From Nocardioides cavernae (lineage in GTDB: Bacteria; Actinomycetota; Actinomycetes; Propionibacteriales; Nocardioidaceae), in NCBI RefSeq assembly GCF_013410035.1, contig NZ_JACCBW010000002.1:1472239-1536238 (forward strand): a stretch of DNA of 64,000 bases, read 5' to 3'. A program made the translations under genes and the position numbers. Shown piece by piece: positions 37,234-45,073 of the stretch (position 1 is the stretch's first letter; each line of letters starts with the position of its first letter). Below the pieces are notes generated by a model, which was not told the origin of the DNA, did not search any database, and saw only the letters and a program-made list of their open reading frames with translations.

Positions 37234-38505
37234 ATGAGCATCGAGGACCTGTACGACGAGGCCGCACGCGAGCGCATGGTCGCCGAGCCCCCCAAGCGGG
37301 TCGACGCGCCCGTACGCCTCGCGTTCGAGCGCGACCGGGCGCGGGTCGTGCACGCTGCTGCGTCGCGACGTCTCGCGGCCAAGACGCAGGTCGTCGGGCC
37401 ACAGACCGACGACTTCGTGCGCAACCGGCTCACCCACAGCCTCGAGGTCGCCCAGGTCGCCCGCGACCTGGCCCGGGCCCTCGGCACGCACCCGGACATC
37501 GCCGAGACCGCCGCGCTGGCCCACGACCTCGGCCACCCGCCCTTCGGCCACAACGGGGAGCGGGTGCTCGCCGGGCTGAGCGCCGACTGCGGCGGCTTCG
37601 AGGGCAACGCCCAGACGCTGCGCCTGCTGACCCGGCTCGAGTCCAAGACCTTCGACGCCGACGGTCGCTCGGTGGGCCTCAACCTCACCCGGGCCACCCT
37701 CGACGCCTGCACGAAGTACCCCTGGGACCGTGCACAGGCCTCCCAGCCGGACGGTGTGCACGCCGACGGGACCCCCCGGGTCGTCGTCAAGTTCGGCGTC
37801 TACACCGACGACCGGCCCGTCTTCGACTGGCTGCGCACCGGCGTGGAGGGCAGGCGCCGCTGCCTCGAGGCACAGGTGATGGACCTCGCCGACGACGTGG
37901 CCTACTCCGTGCACGACGTCGAGGACGGCATCGTCGCCGGCCGCCTCGACCTCACCCGCCTCGATCGTGGAGCGCTCCGCGAGACGGTGCGCGCGTGGTA
38001 CCTCCCCGGCACCGACGACACCGCCCTGGACGCGGCCCTCGACGACCTGCAGGCGGTCGGCAGCTGGCCACGCACGCCGTACGACGGGAGCAGGCGCAGC
38101 CTCGCCGCGATCAAGAACCTCACCAGCGACCTCATCGGACGCTTCTGCGACAGCGTCCAGCAGGCGACCTTCGCGGCGACCGACGGCGCTCCCCTCGTGC
38201 GGCACCGCGCCGACCTGGTCGTGCCCGAGCGCACCGAGGTCGAGATCGGCGTCCTCAAGGGCATCGCCGCCCACTACGTCATGAAGGCCGACGACCGCGT
38301 CGCGCTGATGGAGCGCCAGCGCCAGCTCGTGGCCGAGCTCGTCGACGGCCTGTGGGCACGCGGTCGCGACGGCCTCGACCCGGTGTTCGTCGCCGACTGG
38401 GACGACGCGGTGGACGACGCCGCCCGCCGCCGGGTCGTCATCGACCAGGTGGCGTCACTGACGGACGCGAGCGCCGTCGCCCGCCACGCCGGCCTCCGCT
38501 CCTGA
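37234..38505 (+). CDS. dgt: dGTP triphosphohydrolase (deoxyguanosinetriphosphate triphosphohydrolase-like)
   Basis: This 423-residue HD-domain enzyme removes triphosphate from dNTPs. NRLTHSLEVAQVARDLARALG gives the first His. AALAHDLGHPPFGHNGERVL is the HD pair and the Dgt signature. LEAQVMDLADDVAYSVHDVEDG supplies the later Asp. The start is MSIEDLYDEAARERMVAEPPKR. TAGGCT (37219-37224) is 9 nt before the ATG, a near-leaderless start. Dgt precedes dnaG in the conserved order, but here a block of minus-strand genes lies between them. The 3' end abuts a cluster of 17-bp repeats. Confidence 0.93.
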   Translation: MSIEDLYDEAARERMVAEPPKRVDAPVRLAFERDRARVVHAAASRRLAAKTQVVGPQTDDFVRNRLTHSLEVAQVARDLARALGTHPDIAETAALAHDLGHPPFGHNGERVLAGLSADCGGFEGNAQTLRLLTRLESKTFDADGRSVGLNLTRATLDACTKYPWDRAQASQPDGVHADGTPRVVVKFGVYTDDRPVFDWLRTGVEGRRRCLEAQVMDLADDVAYSVHDVEDGIVAGRLDLTRLDRGALRETVRAWYLPGTDDTALDAALDDLQAVGSWPRTPYDGSRRSLAAIKNLTSDLIGRFCDSVQQATFAATDGAPLVRHRADLVVPERTEVEIGVLKGIAAHYVMKADDRVALMERQRQLVAELVDGLWARGRDGLDPVFVADWDDAVDDAARRRVVIDQVASLTDASAVARHAGLRS

Positions 38506-38520
38506 GACCGTCCTCGGACG

Positions 38521-38588
38521 CCCGACCCGGTCGGACGCCCGACCGGGTCGGGCGCCCGACCCGGTCGGGCGCCCGACCCGGTCAGGGC
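38521..38588. repeat. Four tandem 17-bp palindromic units
   Basis: CCCGACCCGGTCGGACG, CCCGACCGGGTCGGGCG, CCCGACCCGGTCGGGCG and CCCGACCCGGTCAGGGC follow each other without gaps at 38521, 38538, 38555 and 38572. Each unit is itself a near-palindrome (CCCGAC-N3-GTCGGG), so the array can fold into several alternative hairpins. It lies between the convergent dgt and YtxH-like genes, and the last unit enters the YtxH coding end. A bidirectional terminator made by slippage is the likely role. Confidence 0.75.
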
Positions 38589-38938
38589 AGGTCGCCCTTG
38601 GGGTAGGGGTCGTCCTGCCGCGCGGTGCTGTCGGGGTGCAGCTTCTCCTCGAGGTCCGAGGTGTCGGACGAGCTGCTGCTGCCGCTGCCGCTGGAGGAGG
38701 GCGTGACCTTGTCGGCGACCGTGGCGGCAGCGGAGGTGACGGCGTCCTTGACGACCGGTGCCTTCTCCCGGGCCGTCTCGCGGGCGACGTCGGCGGCCTG
38801 GTGCGCCTTCTCCTGCACCCGGGGGTCGTCCTTGACGCGCATGGCGGTCTTCTTGATCTGTTCGTAGCGCTCGCGTCCCGCGCGGGTGCCGAGCACGTAG
38901 CCGACTCCTGCGGCGACGAGCAGCGTGAGCTTCCTCAT
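38582..38938 (-). CDS. YtxH-like small membrane-associated protein
   Basis: This 118-residue protein begins MRKLTLLVAAGVGYVLGTRAGRERYEQIKK. The single hydrophobic segment (about 4-17) followed by GTRAGRERYEQI is the actinobacterial YtxH-like signature. A long amphipathic, Ala/Lys/Glu-rich helix (25-80) and a Ser-rich low-complexity tail follow. GGGAGACC precedes the ATG. It is downstream of the DUF3618 gene (54 nt) on the same strand. General stress association is known for YtxH in Bacillus; the role here is inference. The final codons lie in the 17-bp repeat array. Confidence 0.75.
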   Translation of the reverse strand: MRKLTLLVAAGVGYVLGTRAGRERYEQIKKTAMRVKDDPRVQEKAHQAADVARETAREKAPVVKDAVTSAAATVADKVTPSSSGSGSSSSSDTSDLEEKLHPDSTARQDDPYPKGDLP

Positions 38939-38992
38939 GGTGGGTCTCCCTTCCCTGGTGGTCGTGTGGTCGTGCGGTCGTGCCCGGTGGCC

Positions 38993-39259
38993 TCAGTGGT
39001 CGCGACGACGGCGCCACACGAGGAGCACCACGGCCATCGCGACGAGCGACGCGGCCGCCGCCAGCACCTCGGGGCGCGGCGTGCCGGCATCGGTGGTCGC
39101 GGAGTCCTTGAGCTCGGCGACCTTGTGCCTGGCCTGCGACTTCACGTCGAGCTTGGCCGCGAGGTCGTCGACGGTGTGCGCGAGCTGCTCGCGCTGCAGC
39201 GCGACCTCGGCCTCGAGCTCCTCGGGGGTCTGGCCGGTCCGACCCGTCTCCTCAGCCAT
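38993..39259 (-). CDS. DUF3618 domain protein
   Basis: This 88-residue protein has an N-terminal helical stretch TPEELEAEVALQREQLAHTVDDLAAKLDVKSQARHKVAELKD (about 11-52), the DUF3618 signature. A C-terminal transmembrane helix (about 66-82, VLAAAASLVAMAVVLLVW) and the basic tail RRRRDH follow. It starts 8 nt inside the end of the holin-like gene, so the two are coupled, and YtxH follows. This three-gene arrangement is common in actinobacteria, but its function is unknown; envelope or stress physiology is a reasonable guess. Confidence 0.8.
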   Translation of the reverse strand: MAEETGRTGQTPEELEAEVALQREQLAHTVDDLAAKLDVKSQARHKVAELKDSATTDAGTPRPEVLAAAASLVAMAVVLLVWRRRRDH

Positions 39260-39659
39260 GGTGGTCTCCCTTCACCGTCGCGATGTCCTCCTTGATGCCC
39301 TCGATCGCCCGCTCGGGCGTCGGCGGGGCGGCCTCGGCCACCTTGTTCTTCCCGAGGAGCGCGGCGACACCGGCGGCGGCGAGGAGGACCACGGCCACGA
39401 TGAGGGCCGCGAGCCAGGCGTCGACGACGTGGGCGAGCCCGAGGATCGCCGTGGTGACGAGCGCGGCCAGGGCGAAGAAGGCGAGCAGCCCGGCGACGCT
39501 GAACATCCCGATCCCGATGCCGACGCGCTTGCCCTTCTGGGCCACCTCGGCCTGGGCCAGCCGGATCTCCGAGCGGACGAGCTCGGGGATCTGCTGGGAC
39601 AGCTGGTGGACGAGTGCTCCGAGAGTCTGACTCTCCGGCGCTCCGTGCTGAGAGGTCAT
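39252..39659 (-). CDS. Phage holin family (DUF1469-type) membrane protein
   Basis: This 135-residue protein has an amphipathic N-terminus (LGALVHQLSQQIPELVRSEIRLAQAEVAQKGKRVGIGIG), then two strong transmembrane helices (about 50-72 and 80-104) and a charged C-tail. This is the PF07332 'phage holin family/DUF1469' pattern, which in chromosomes is not phage-derived and is found with DUF3618 and YtxH. The ATG at 39659 starts it; the much longer frame to 41627 is antisense to dnaG. It is divergent from dnaG across about 117 nt. Confidence 0.8.
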   Translation of the reverse strand: MTSQHGAPESQTLGALVHQLSQQIPELVRSEIRLAQAEVAQKGKRVGIGIGMFSVAGLLAFFALAALVTTAILGLAHVVDAWLAALIVAVVLLAAAGVAALLGKNKVAEAAPPTPERAIEGIKEDIATVKGDHHG

Positions 39660-39776
39660 GCCTCGACCTTGCCAAAGTGCCCCGCCCCCCACCAGCCCGG
39701 ACAACCCGGAGGGGTGGGCGCGGACGATGTGGAGACGACCGCACGACGGTGGGTGCGCGCCCGTAGACTCCCGGGC

Positions 39777-41675
39777 GTGGCAGGCCGGATTCGCGACGAC
39801 GACATCGCCGAGGTGCGCGAGAAGGCGCGGATCGACGACGTGGTGTCCGGCTACGTCACCCTCAAGCGCGCCGGCGGCGGCTCCCTCAAGGGCCTCTGCC
39901 CGTTCCACGACGAGAAGACGCCGTCGTTCAACGTCAACCCCGCCCGCCAGTTCTGGCACTGCTTCGGGTGTGGCGAGGGCGGGGACGTGATCTCGTTCGT
40001 GATGAAGGTCGACGGCCTCACCTTCACCGAGACCGTCGAGCGTCTCGCCGAGAAGTACGGCGTCCAGCTGCGCCGCGAGGACGGCGGCGACGAGCCCGTA
40101 CGCCCGCGCGGCCCCGCCCGCGGTCGGCTGATCGAGGCGCACAAGGTCGCCCAGCATTTCTACGCCGAGCAGCTCGCCACCCCGGACGCGCTCGTGGCCC
40201 GCCAGTTCCTCGGCCAGCGCGGGTTCGACCAGGCCGCCGCGGAGATGTTCGGCGTCGGTTTCGCGCCGCGCGACGGGGAGGCGCTGACCCGGCACCTGCG
40301 CGGGCGCCGCTTCTCCGACGAGGAGACGGTGGCCGCGGGTCTCGTCGCCCTCGGCCGTTCCCACTACGACCGGTTCCGCGGTCGCCTGGTGTGGCCGATC
40401 CGCGAGGCCAACGGCGACACCATCGGGTTCGGCGCGAGGCGCATCTTCGACGACGACCGGATCGAGGCGAAGTACCTCAACACCTCGGAGACCGCGATCT
40501 ACAAGAAGAGCCAGGTGCTCTACGGCATCGACCTGGCCCGCACCGCGATGAAGGACAGCCAGCAGGCGGTCGTCGTCGAGGGCTACACCGACGTGATGGC
40601 GTGCCACCTGTCCGGCGTCACGACCGCCGTGGCGTCGTGCGGCACCGCGTTCGGCACCGAACACGCGCGCGTCCTGCGCCGCTTCCTCGGCGACCACGGC
40701 ACGACGAGCGGCGAGGTGATCTTCACCTTCGACGGCGACTCCGCGGGCCAGAAGGCGGCGATGAAGGTGCTCGAGAGCGACCAGGTCTTCGCCTCGCAGA
40801 CCTACGTCGCGGTCGCGCCCGAGGGCATGGACCCGTGCGACCTCCGCATGCAGGAGGGCGACGCCGCGGTGCGCGACCTCGTCGCGTCCCGGCAGCCGCT
40901 CTACCGCTTCGCCCTCGACAACATCCTCACCCGCTACGACCTCGACCGCGCCGATGGCCGGGTCGACGCGCTGCGCGACGCGGCCGGGCTGGTGGCGAGC
41001 ATCCGCGACAAGACCAAGGTCGAGACCTTCTCCCGCGAGCTGTCGCACATGGTCGGCGTCGACATCGAGCAGGTGCGCGCGGAGGTGCGCCAGGCCGCGA
41101 GCCGACCGGCCCGCACCGAGGAGCGCCGCCCGCAGCGCGCCCCGGACCCCGCGGAGGCGCCCGAGCCCCCACGTCCGGCCCTGCCGAGCCTGTCCGACCC
41201 GCGCTTCCTCATCGAGCGTGAGCTGCTCAAGCTCGTCATCCAGCACCCGGCCGGCGTGGGGCGTACGACCACCCACGTCACGGGCGCGGACTTCACCCAC
41301 CCGACGTTCCAGGGCGTGTGGGAGGCGGTGACGGCCGCCGGGGGGCCGGCCTCCGGGGCCGAGGACGCCGGCTGGGCCAACCGGGTGCGCGGGGCCGCGA
41401 CCGACCCGGCCGTCGTCGCCGCGATCACCGAGCTGGGGGTCGAGCCGGTGCGCGGCACCTCCGACCCCAACCCGACGTTCGCCGTCGCCTACGTCTACCG
41501 GCTGCAGGAGCTCACCACCTCCCGCCGCATCGCCGACGTCAAGGCACGCCTGCAGCGCACCAACCCCGTCGAGCACGCGCTCGACTACAACCGGATGTTC
41601 GGCGAGCTCGTGATGCTCGAGCAGCACCGGCGTAGGCTGCGCGAGGGCGCGGTGGGTCAGGCGGGCGCGTCGTGA
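39777..41675 (+). CDS. dnaG: DNA primase DnaG
   Basis: This 632-residue primase makes RNA primers at the replication fork. The N-terminal zinc domain has C41, H44, C62 and C65 (CPFHDEKTPSF...FWHCFGCGEGGD). The Toprim core includes VVVEGYTDVMACHLSGV and FTFDGDSAGQKAA. A C-terminal DnaB-binding region runs from about 460 after a Pro-rich linker. GTG 39777 is preceded by TAGACT (39764-39769) with a 7-nt gap. The open frame back to 38925 crosses the minus-strand trio and is rejected. Its stop overlaps the next start (GTGA). Confidence 0.96.
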   Translation: MAGRIRDDDIAEVREKARIDDVVSGYVTLKRAGGGSLKGLCPFHDEKTPSFNVNPARQFWHCFGCGEGGDVISFVMKVDGLTFTETVERLAEKYGVQLRREDGGDEPVRPRGPARGRLIEAHKVAQHFYAEQLATPDALVARQFLGQRGFDQAAAEMFGVGFAPRDGEALTRHLRGRRFSDEETVAAGLVALGRSHYDRFRGRLVWPIREANGDTIGFGARRIFDDDRIEAKYLNTSETAIYKKSQVLYGIDLARTAMKDSQQAVVVEGYTDVMACHLSGVTTAVASCGTAFGTEHARVLRRFLGDHGTTSGEVIFTFDGDSAGQKAAMKVLESDQVFASQTYVAVAPEGMDPCDLRMQEGDAAVRDLVASRQPLYRFALDNILTRYDLDRADGRVDALRDAAGLVASIRDKTKVETFSRELSHMVGVDIEQVRAEVRQAASRPARTEERRPQRAPDPAEAPEPPRPALPSLSDPRFLIERELLKLVIQHPAGVGRTTTHVTGADFTHPTFQGVWEAVTAAGGPASGAEDAGWANRVRGAATDPAVVAAITELGVEPVRGTSDPNPTFAVAYVYRLQELTTSRRIADVKARLQRTNPVEHALDYNRMFGELVMLEQHRRRLREGAVGQAGAS

Positions 41676-42178
41676 GCCGCTTCTGGAGTCGTACGACCCA
41701 CCCGAGGATCGCGGTCGGGCGCGGGGAGCGGGTGCTCGCGTCGGCGACGGCCGGCGACGGTGCCGTGCTGGCCGGCACGCGCGACGCGTTCTACCTCGTG
41801 CGCGACGACGAGACCCGCCGGGTGCCGTGGGAGCAGGTGGAGGCGGCCGGGTGGGACCGCGACACCGACACGTTCCGCCTCTCCGAGGTCGGCTCCTGGG
41901 GCGAGGAGCGTCCGGTCCACACGGCGACCCTCGCCGACCCCGGACGCCTGCTCGAGCTCGTCCACGAGCGGGTCACCGCGAGCATCGTCCTGCAGCGCCA
42001 CGTGGCCGTCGACCGCCGCCGCGGGCTGCGGGTGATCGCCCGGCGCGCACCCTCGGGAGCGGGCGGCGTGCAGTGGGTCTACGAGTACGACGAGGGCGTC
42101 GACCCGGATGCGCCGGCGGTCAGGGCAGCGGCCCGGGACGCGCTCGAGCTCGCGCAGCGCGAGGTGGGCCTGCCCTGA
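41672..42178 (+). CDS. Conserved actinobacterial protein downstream of dnaG, unknown function
   Basis: This 168-residue soluble protein, translationally coupled to dnaG by a GTGA overlap, has a beta-rich N-terminal half. GRGERVLASATAGDGAVLAGTRDAFYLV with VPWEQVEAAGWDRDTDTFRLSEV resembles a PH-like barrel with repeated beta hairpins. A helical C-terminus ends ALELAQREVGLP. I have seen proteins of this kind next to dnaG in other actinobacteria. There are no catalytic motifs. It is followed by tRNA-Asn. A link to DNA replication is suggested only by position. Confidence 0.7.
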   Translation: MSRFWSRTTHPRIAVGRGERVLASATAGDGAVLAGTRDAFYLVRDDETRRVPWEQVEAAGWDRDTDTFRLSEVGSWGEERPVHTATLADPGRLLELVHERVTASIVLQRHVAVDRRRGLRVIARRAPSGAGGVQWVYEYDEGVDPDAPAVRAAARDALELAQREVGLP

Positions 42179-42230
42179 TTTCACCCGCGGTGACGAGGCT
42201 TGCTAGTGTTTCGCCTCGCTGCACAAGCGA

Positions 42231-42303
42231 TCCCCTATAGCTCAATTGGCAGAGCATTCGACTGTTAATCGGAGGGTTCCTGGTTCGAGTCCAGGTGGGG
42301 GAG
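42231..42303 (+). tRNA. tRNA-Asn (anticodon GTT)
   Basis: The cloverleaf folds well. Acceptor TCCCCTA (42231-42237) pairs with TGGGGGA (42296-42302), discriminator G at 42303. The D-arm begins AGCTC. The anticodon loop CTGTTAA has GTT at 42264-42266. The T-arm has GGTTCGAGTCC. No CCA is encoded. A perfect hairpin begins 8 nt after the gene. Confidence 0.96.
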
Positions 42304-42311
42304 CGGCACGA

Positions 42312-42343
42312 GAAGGGCCCGAGGCGATCGCCTCGGGCCCTTC
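42312..42343. terminator. Perfect 32-nt palindromic terminator after tRNA-Asn
   Basis: GAAGGGCCCGAGGCGA (42312-42327) is followed immediately by its exact reverse complement (42328-42343), giving a 16-bp stem without a designed loop. It stands between tRNA-Asn and the convergent secreted-protein gene (stop at 42375), so it could stop transcription from both sides. Confidence 0.85.
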
Positions 42344-42374
42344 GTCGTACGCGGTCGTCCCGCGCGCTAGCAGG

Positions 42375-43124
42375 TCACTTGACGCGCACGGCCTTCGATG
42401 TCGCGGCGGGGACCGGCGAGCTGCCGCTGCCGACGATGACCTCGCCGGCGCCGGCGAAGACCGCGCGGACGCGGTCGCCCTTCTTGCCCTTGAACTTCGC
42501 CTTGGCGACGCCCGCGGCGTCGGTCGAGCCCTTGCCGACCTTCTTCCACTTCTTGCCGACCTTCTTCTGGAAGGTGACCTTGGCGCCCGCGGCGACCGGA
42601 CCGGTGGTCGAGCCGACGGTGGCCGTCACCTTCGCGGTCGCGGTCACCTTGGTGCCCTTGCGCTTGGCCTTGAGGGCGACCTTGGACGTCGCCTGGCCGA
42701 CGACCTCGATGGTCCCCTCCACCTGCTTGGCGCCGAAGACCGTCGGGGCGGTGCCGACCTTGTAGTCGGTCGTGGTCGCGACGGTGTAGGTGCCGTACTG
42801 CTCGTAGACCGAGCACAGCTGCAGCCCGAGGCCCTGCTGGGCGGCCGGTGCGCCGTTGAACGTGCCGAAGGACTCGCGGTGCGCGTTGGTGCCGTCGGGC
42901 GCGATCAGCTCGATGACGATCGACCAGCTGGTCGTGCCCTCGGGGAGCTCGACGGAGTAGGTGTAGGCGTGGTCGATGCAGGTGTCGGCCGGCAGCACCG
43001 CGGTGGGCGCGAACGTCAGCGTCGCGTCACCGGGCGCGGCCTGCGCCGGGGTCGCGATCGAGGCGGTGGACAGTGCCAGGGCCGCGACGGCGACGGTCGT
43101 GCCGAGGCGCGTGAGGATCTTCAT
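42375..43124 (-). CDS. Secreted protein with lysine-rich Ig-like C-terminal domain
   Basis: This 249-residue protein has a Sec signal peptide (1-29, ending PAQA-A). The N-terminal domain (30-130) has two cysteines (DTCIDHAYTY and LQLCSVYEQYG) that may pair. The C-terminal domain (about 135-249) has the repeating Lys-rich beta pattern TKVTATAKVTATVGSTTGPVAAGAKVTFQKKVGKKWKKVGKGSTDAAGVAKAKFKGKKGDRVRAVF, typical of Ig-like 'KxW' modules attached to actinobacterial secreted proteins. The domain may bind wall polymers. It is convergent with tRNA-Asn. No enzymatic motif was seen. Confidence 0.75.
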   Translation of the reverse strand: MKILTRLGTTVAVAALALSTASIATPAQAAPGDATLTFAPTAVLPADTCIDHAYTYSVELPEGTTSWSIVIELIAPDGTNAHRESFGTFNGAPAAQQGLGLQLCSVYEQYGTYTVATTTDYKVGTAPTVFGAKQVEGTIEVVGQATSKVALKAKRKGTKVTATAKVTATVGSTTGPVAAGAKVTFQKKVGKKWKKVGKGSTDAAGVAKAKFKGKKGDRVRAVFAGAGEVIVGSGSSPVPAATSKAVRVK

Positions 43125-43292
43125 GCAGTGGTTCTCCTTGGTCGTGTCCGGACGATGCCGGACCTGGGTCGGACACAGGCCCGTACGTCACCGCACGCAC
43201 CCCCGTTGTGCGCGGGGGAACGTATCAACCGCCCCGCGCAGTCGGAGTCCTACCCCGCCAGGCTCGGCTCAACCACTCGTCCGCACCCGCGC

Positions 43293-44096
43293 TCAGGGCA
43301 GGATCGCGTCCACGTAGCCGCCGTCGACGCGCACGGCCCCGCCGGTGGTCGCGGACGCCAGCGGAGAGCTGAGGTAGGCGACCATCGCGGCGATCTCGGA
43401 GGGCTCGATGAGCCGCTGCAGCAGCGACTGCGGCCGGTGCTCGCGCATGAACTCGCGCTGCGCGTCCTCCCACGGCAGGTCGTCACCCACGAGGCTGCGC
43501 ACGAAGTCCTCGACGCCCCCGGTGTGGGTGGGGCCCGCGATCACGGAGTTGACCGTCACGCCGGTGCCGGCCGCCTCCTTGGCGAAGCCGCGCGAGACCG
43601 CGAGGAGCGCGGTCTTGGACACGCCGTAGTGGATCATCTCGACGGGCGTCACGACGGCGGAGTCGCTCGCGACGTAGAGGACCCGTCCCCACCCGCGCTC
43701 GACCATGCGGGGCAGGTGGTGGCGCGTGAGGCGTACGCCCGCGAGCACGTTGACCTCGAAGAACCGGCGCCACTCGTCGTCGGTGATCTCCAGGGCCGGC
43801 CTGCTCTCGAAGATGCCGAGATTGTTGACGAGCACGTCGACCTCCGCCATCGCCTCGACGGCCAGGGCGAAGCCCTCGTCCGTGGCGACGTCGGCGACCA
43901 CGGGGACCAGCGTCGTCGGTCCGTCCGGCACCGCGCTCCGCACCTCCTCGATCGCGCGGTCCACCGAGCCGGACGACCTGCCGTTCACCCCCACGGCCTC
44001 CGCGCCCGCGGAGACGAGCTGCTCGACGATCGCGAGGCCGATGCCCTGGCTGGAACCGGTGACGAGGACGCGCTTGCCGCTGAGTTCGATCCGCAT
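43293..44096 (-). CDS. SDR family oxidoreductase
   Basis: This 267-residue short-chain dehydrogenase/reductase has TGSSQGIG (13-20, cofactor loop), an NNLG motif (DVLVNNLGIF), the catalytic serine region VLYVASDSAVVTPVEMIHYGVSK with Tyr and Lys in YGVSK, and the C-terminal GGAVRVDGGYVDAILP. These fit classical SDRs. ASN-Ser-Tyr-Lys residues look intact, so it should be active; the substrate is unknown. The ATG at 44096 has TAGGTT (complement of 44103-44108) exactly 6 nt upstream. It is divergent from the next gene. Confidence 0.9.
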   Translation of the reverse strand: MRIELSGKRVLVTGSSQGIGLAIVEQLVSAGAEAVGVNGRSSGSVDRAIEEVRSAVPDGPTTLVPVVADVATDEGFALAVEAMAEVDVLVNNLGIFESRPALEITDDEWRRFFEVNVLAGVRLTRHHLPRMVERGWGRVLYVASDSAVVTPVEMIHYGVSKTALLAVSRGFAKEAAGTGVTVNSVIAGPTHTGGVEDFVRSLVGDDLPWEDAQREFMREHRPQSLLQRLIEPSEIAAMVAYLSSPLASATTGGAVRVDGGYVDAILP

Positions 44097-44239
44097 CCCT
44101 CGAACCTAGCGCCGTCGCCGCGGCCCGCACGAGGGGCTGCGACCGCCTCCGGTTGCCGCCACGTAACGCTTTCCGCGTCGGGTGTGAACTGTGCGTTACG
44201 CGCCCCGGCGTGGGTCGCGGCCTGCGCGAGGGTGTGTCC

Positions 44240-45046
44240 ATGAGCAGCGAGCACCTGCAGGCGGCGAGCGAGTTCGTGGTGCGTCCGGACGGAACCGTGG
44301 TCGGCAGCGACGGGGCTGCGGGCGCACTGGCGGCGGCGCTGCCCTACACCGGTCGTCTCGCGCGACGCATGGGCGAGCTCGCCGGTGTCGGCGACCTGCG
44401 CGCCATGGAGGCGCTCGGTCGCCGTCGGCTCGGGGTCACGGTGACGTGGACACCGGCCGGCGAGGGCACCTACCGGGCGACGGCGCACCCCGTCGAGCCG
44501 CGCGTGGTGCCGCACTTCACGGTCGTCGGCGCGGTCGACGCCGCGGCGGCCGTGGACCACTGCCTGACGCGCCTGATGTCGCTCGACGGCGTGCGGTGGA
44601 GCACCGTCGTGACGGCCGGCTCACGCGTGGTCGCCGCCCGGGGGGAGGACGCGGAGCTGCACCACCTGCCGGAGGTGGGCAACCGGATGCTCGCGATCCT
44701 GCGATCGCTCGAGGACCAGCACGCGAGCGGCTTCGTGCGGCTGCGCTTCGAGGAGGGCGCGGTGGTCGGTGCCTCACTCGGCCGGCACGCCCTCGTGGCC
44801 GGCGTCGGCCCGACCCCGGACGCCGACCTGGTGGCGGTGATCGACGAGGTGCGCGCCATCCTCGCCCCGCACGACCTGGGGTCCGTACGCGCCCCGGGCG
44901 ACCCCGTCGGCCCCGAGGCCGCGGCGGTGGTGGCCGACGCCCCGCAGCCCGTCGTGGCACCCCCGCCGCTCGCCGGTGCACGGTTCGCCGGCGCAGGGGA
45001 GCGAAAGCCGCGGGCGCGCCGCCGCCGGGGGTTCGGGCTGCGCTGA
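44240..45046 (+). CDS. Conserved hypothetical protein, possibly Roadblock/LC7-like
   Basis: This 268-residue cytoplasmic protein starts at ATG 44240 after GAGGG. The middle (about 95-215) reads CLTRLMSLDGVRWSTVVTAGSRVVAARGEDAELHHLPEVGNRMLAILRSLEDQHASGFVRLRFEEGAVVGASLGRHALVAGVGPTPD. This alternates helix and strand in a way that recalls Roadblock/LC7 folds. The C-terminus is a Pro/Ala linker ending in a basic KPRARRRRGFGLR. I do not recognise a family with certainty. It lies between the divergent SDR gene and the convergent LysR gene and shows no operon partner. Confidence 0.55.
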   Translation: MSSEHLQAASEFVVRPDGTVVGSDGAAGALAAALPYTGRLARRMGELAGVGDLRAMEALGRRRLGVTVTWTPAGEGTYRATAHPVEPRVVPHFTVVGAVDAAAAVDHCLTRLMSLDGVRWSTVVTAGSRVVAARGEDAELHHLPEVGNRMLAILRSLEDQHASGFVRLRFEEGAVVGASLGRHALVAGVGPTPDADLVAVIDEVRAILAPHDLGSVRAPGDPVGPEAAAVVADAPQPVVAPPPLAGARFAGAGERKPRARRRRGFGLR

Positions 45047-45073
45047 GGGGCGCCTGACGCGGAACCGGAACCG

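Noticed and set aside
38521..38588. Tandem repeats as a CRISPR array
   Set aside because: Units are only 17 bp, contiguous without spacers and self-complementary, and no cas gene is present.
39252..39659. Prophage remnant suggested by the holin-family name
   Set aside because: No other phage gene is nearby and the partners DUF3618 and YtxH are chromosomal; codon use is ordinary.
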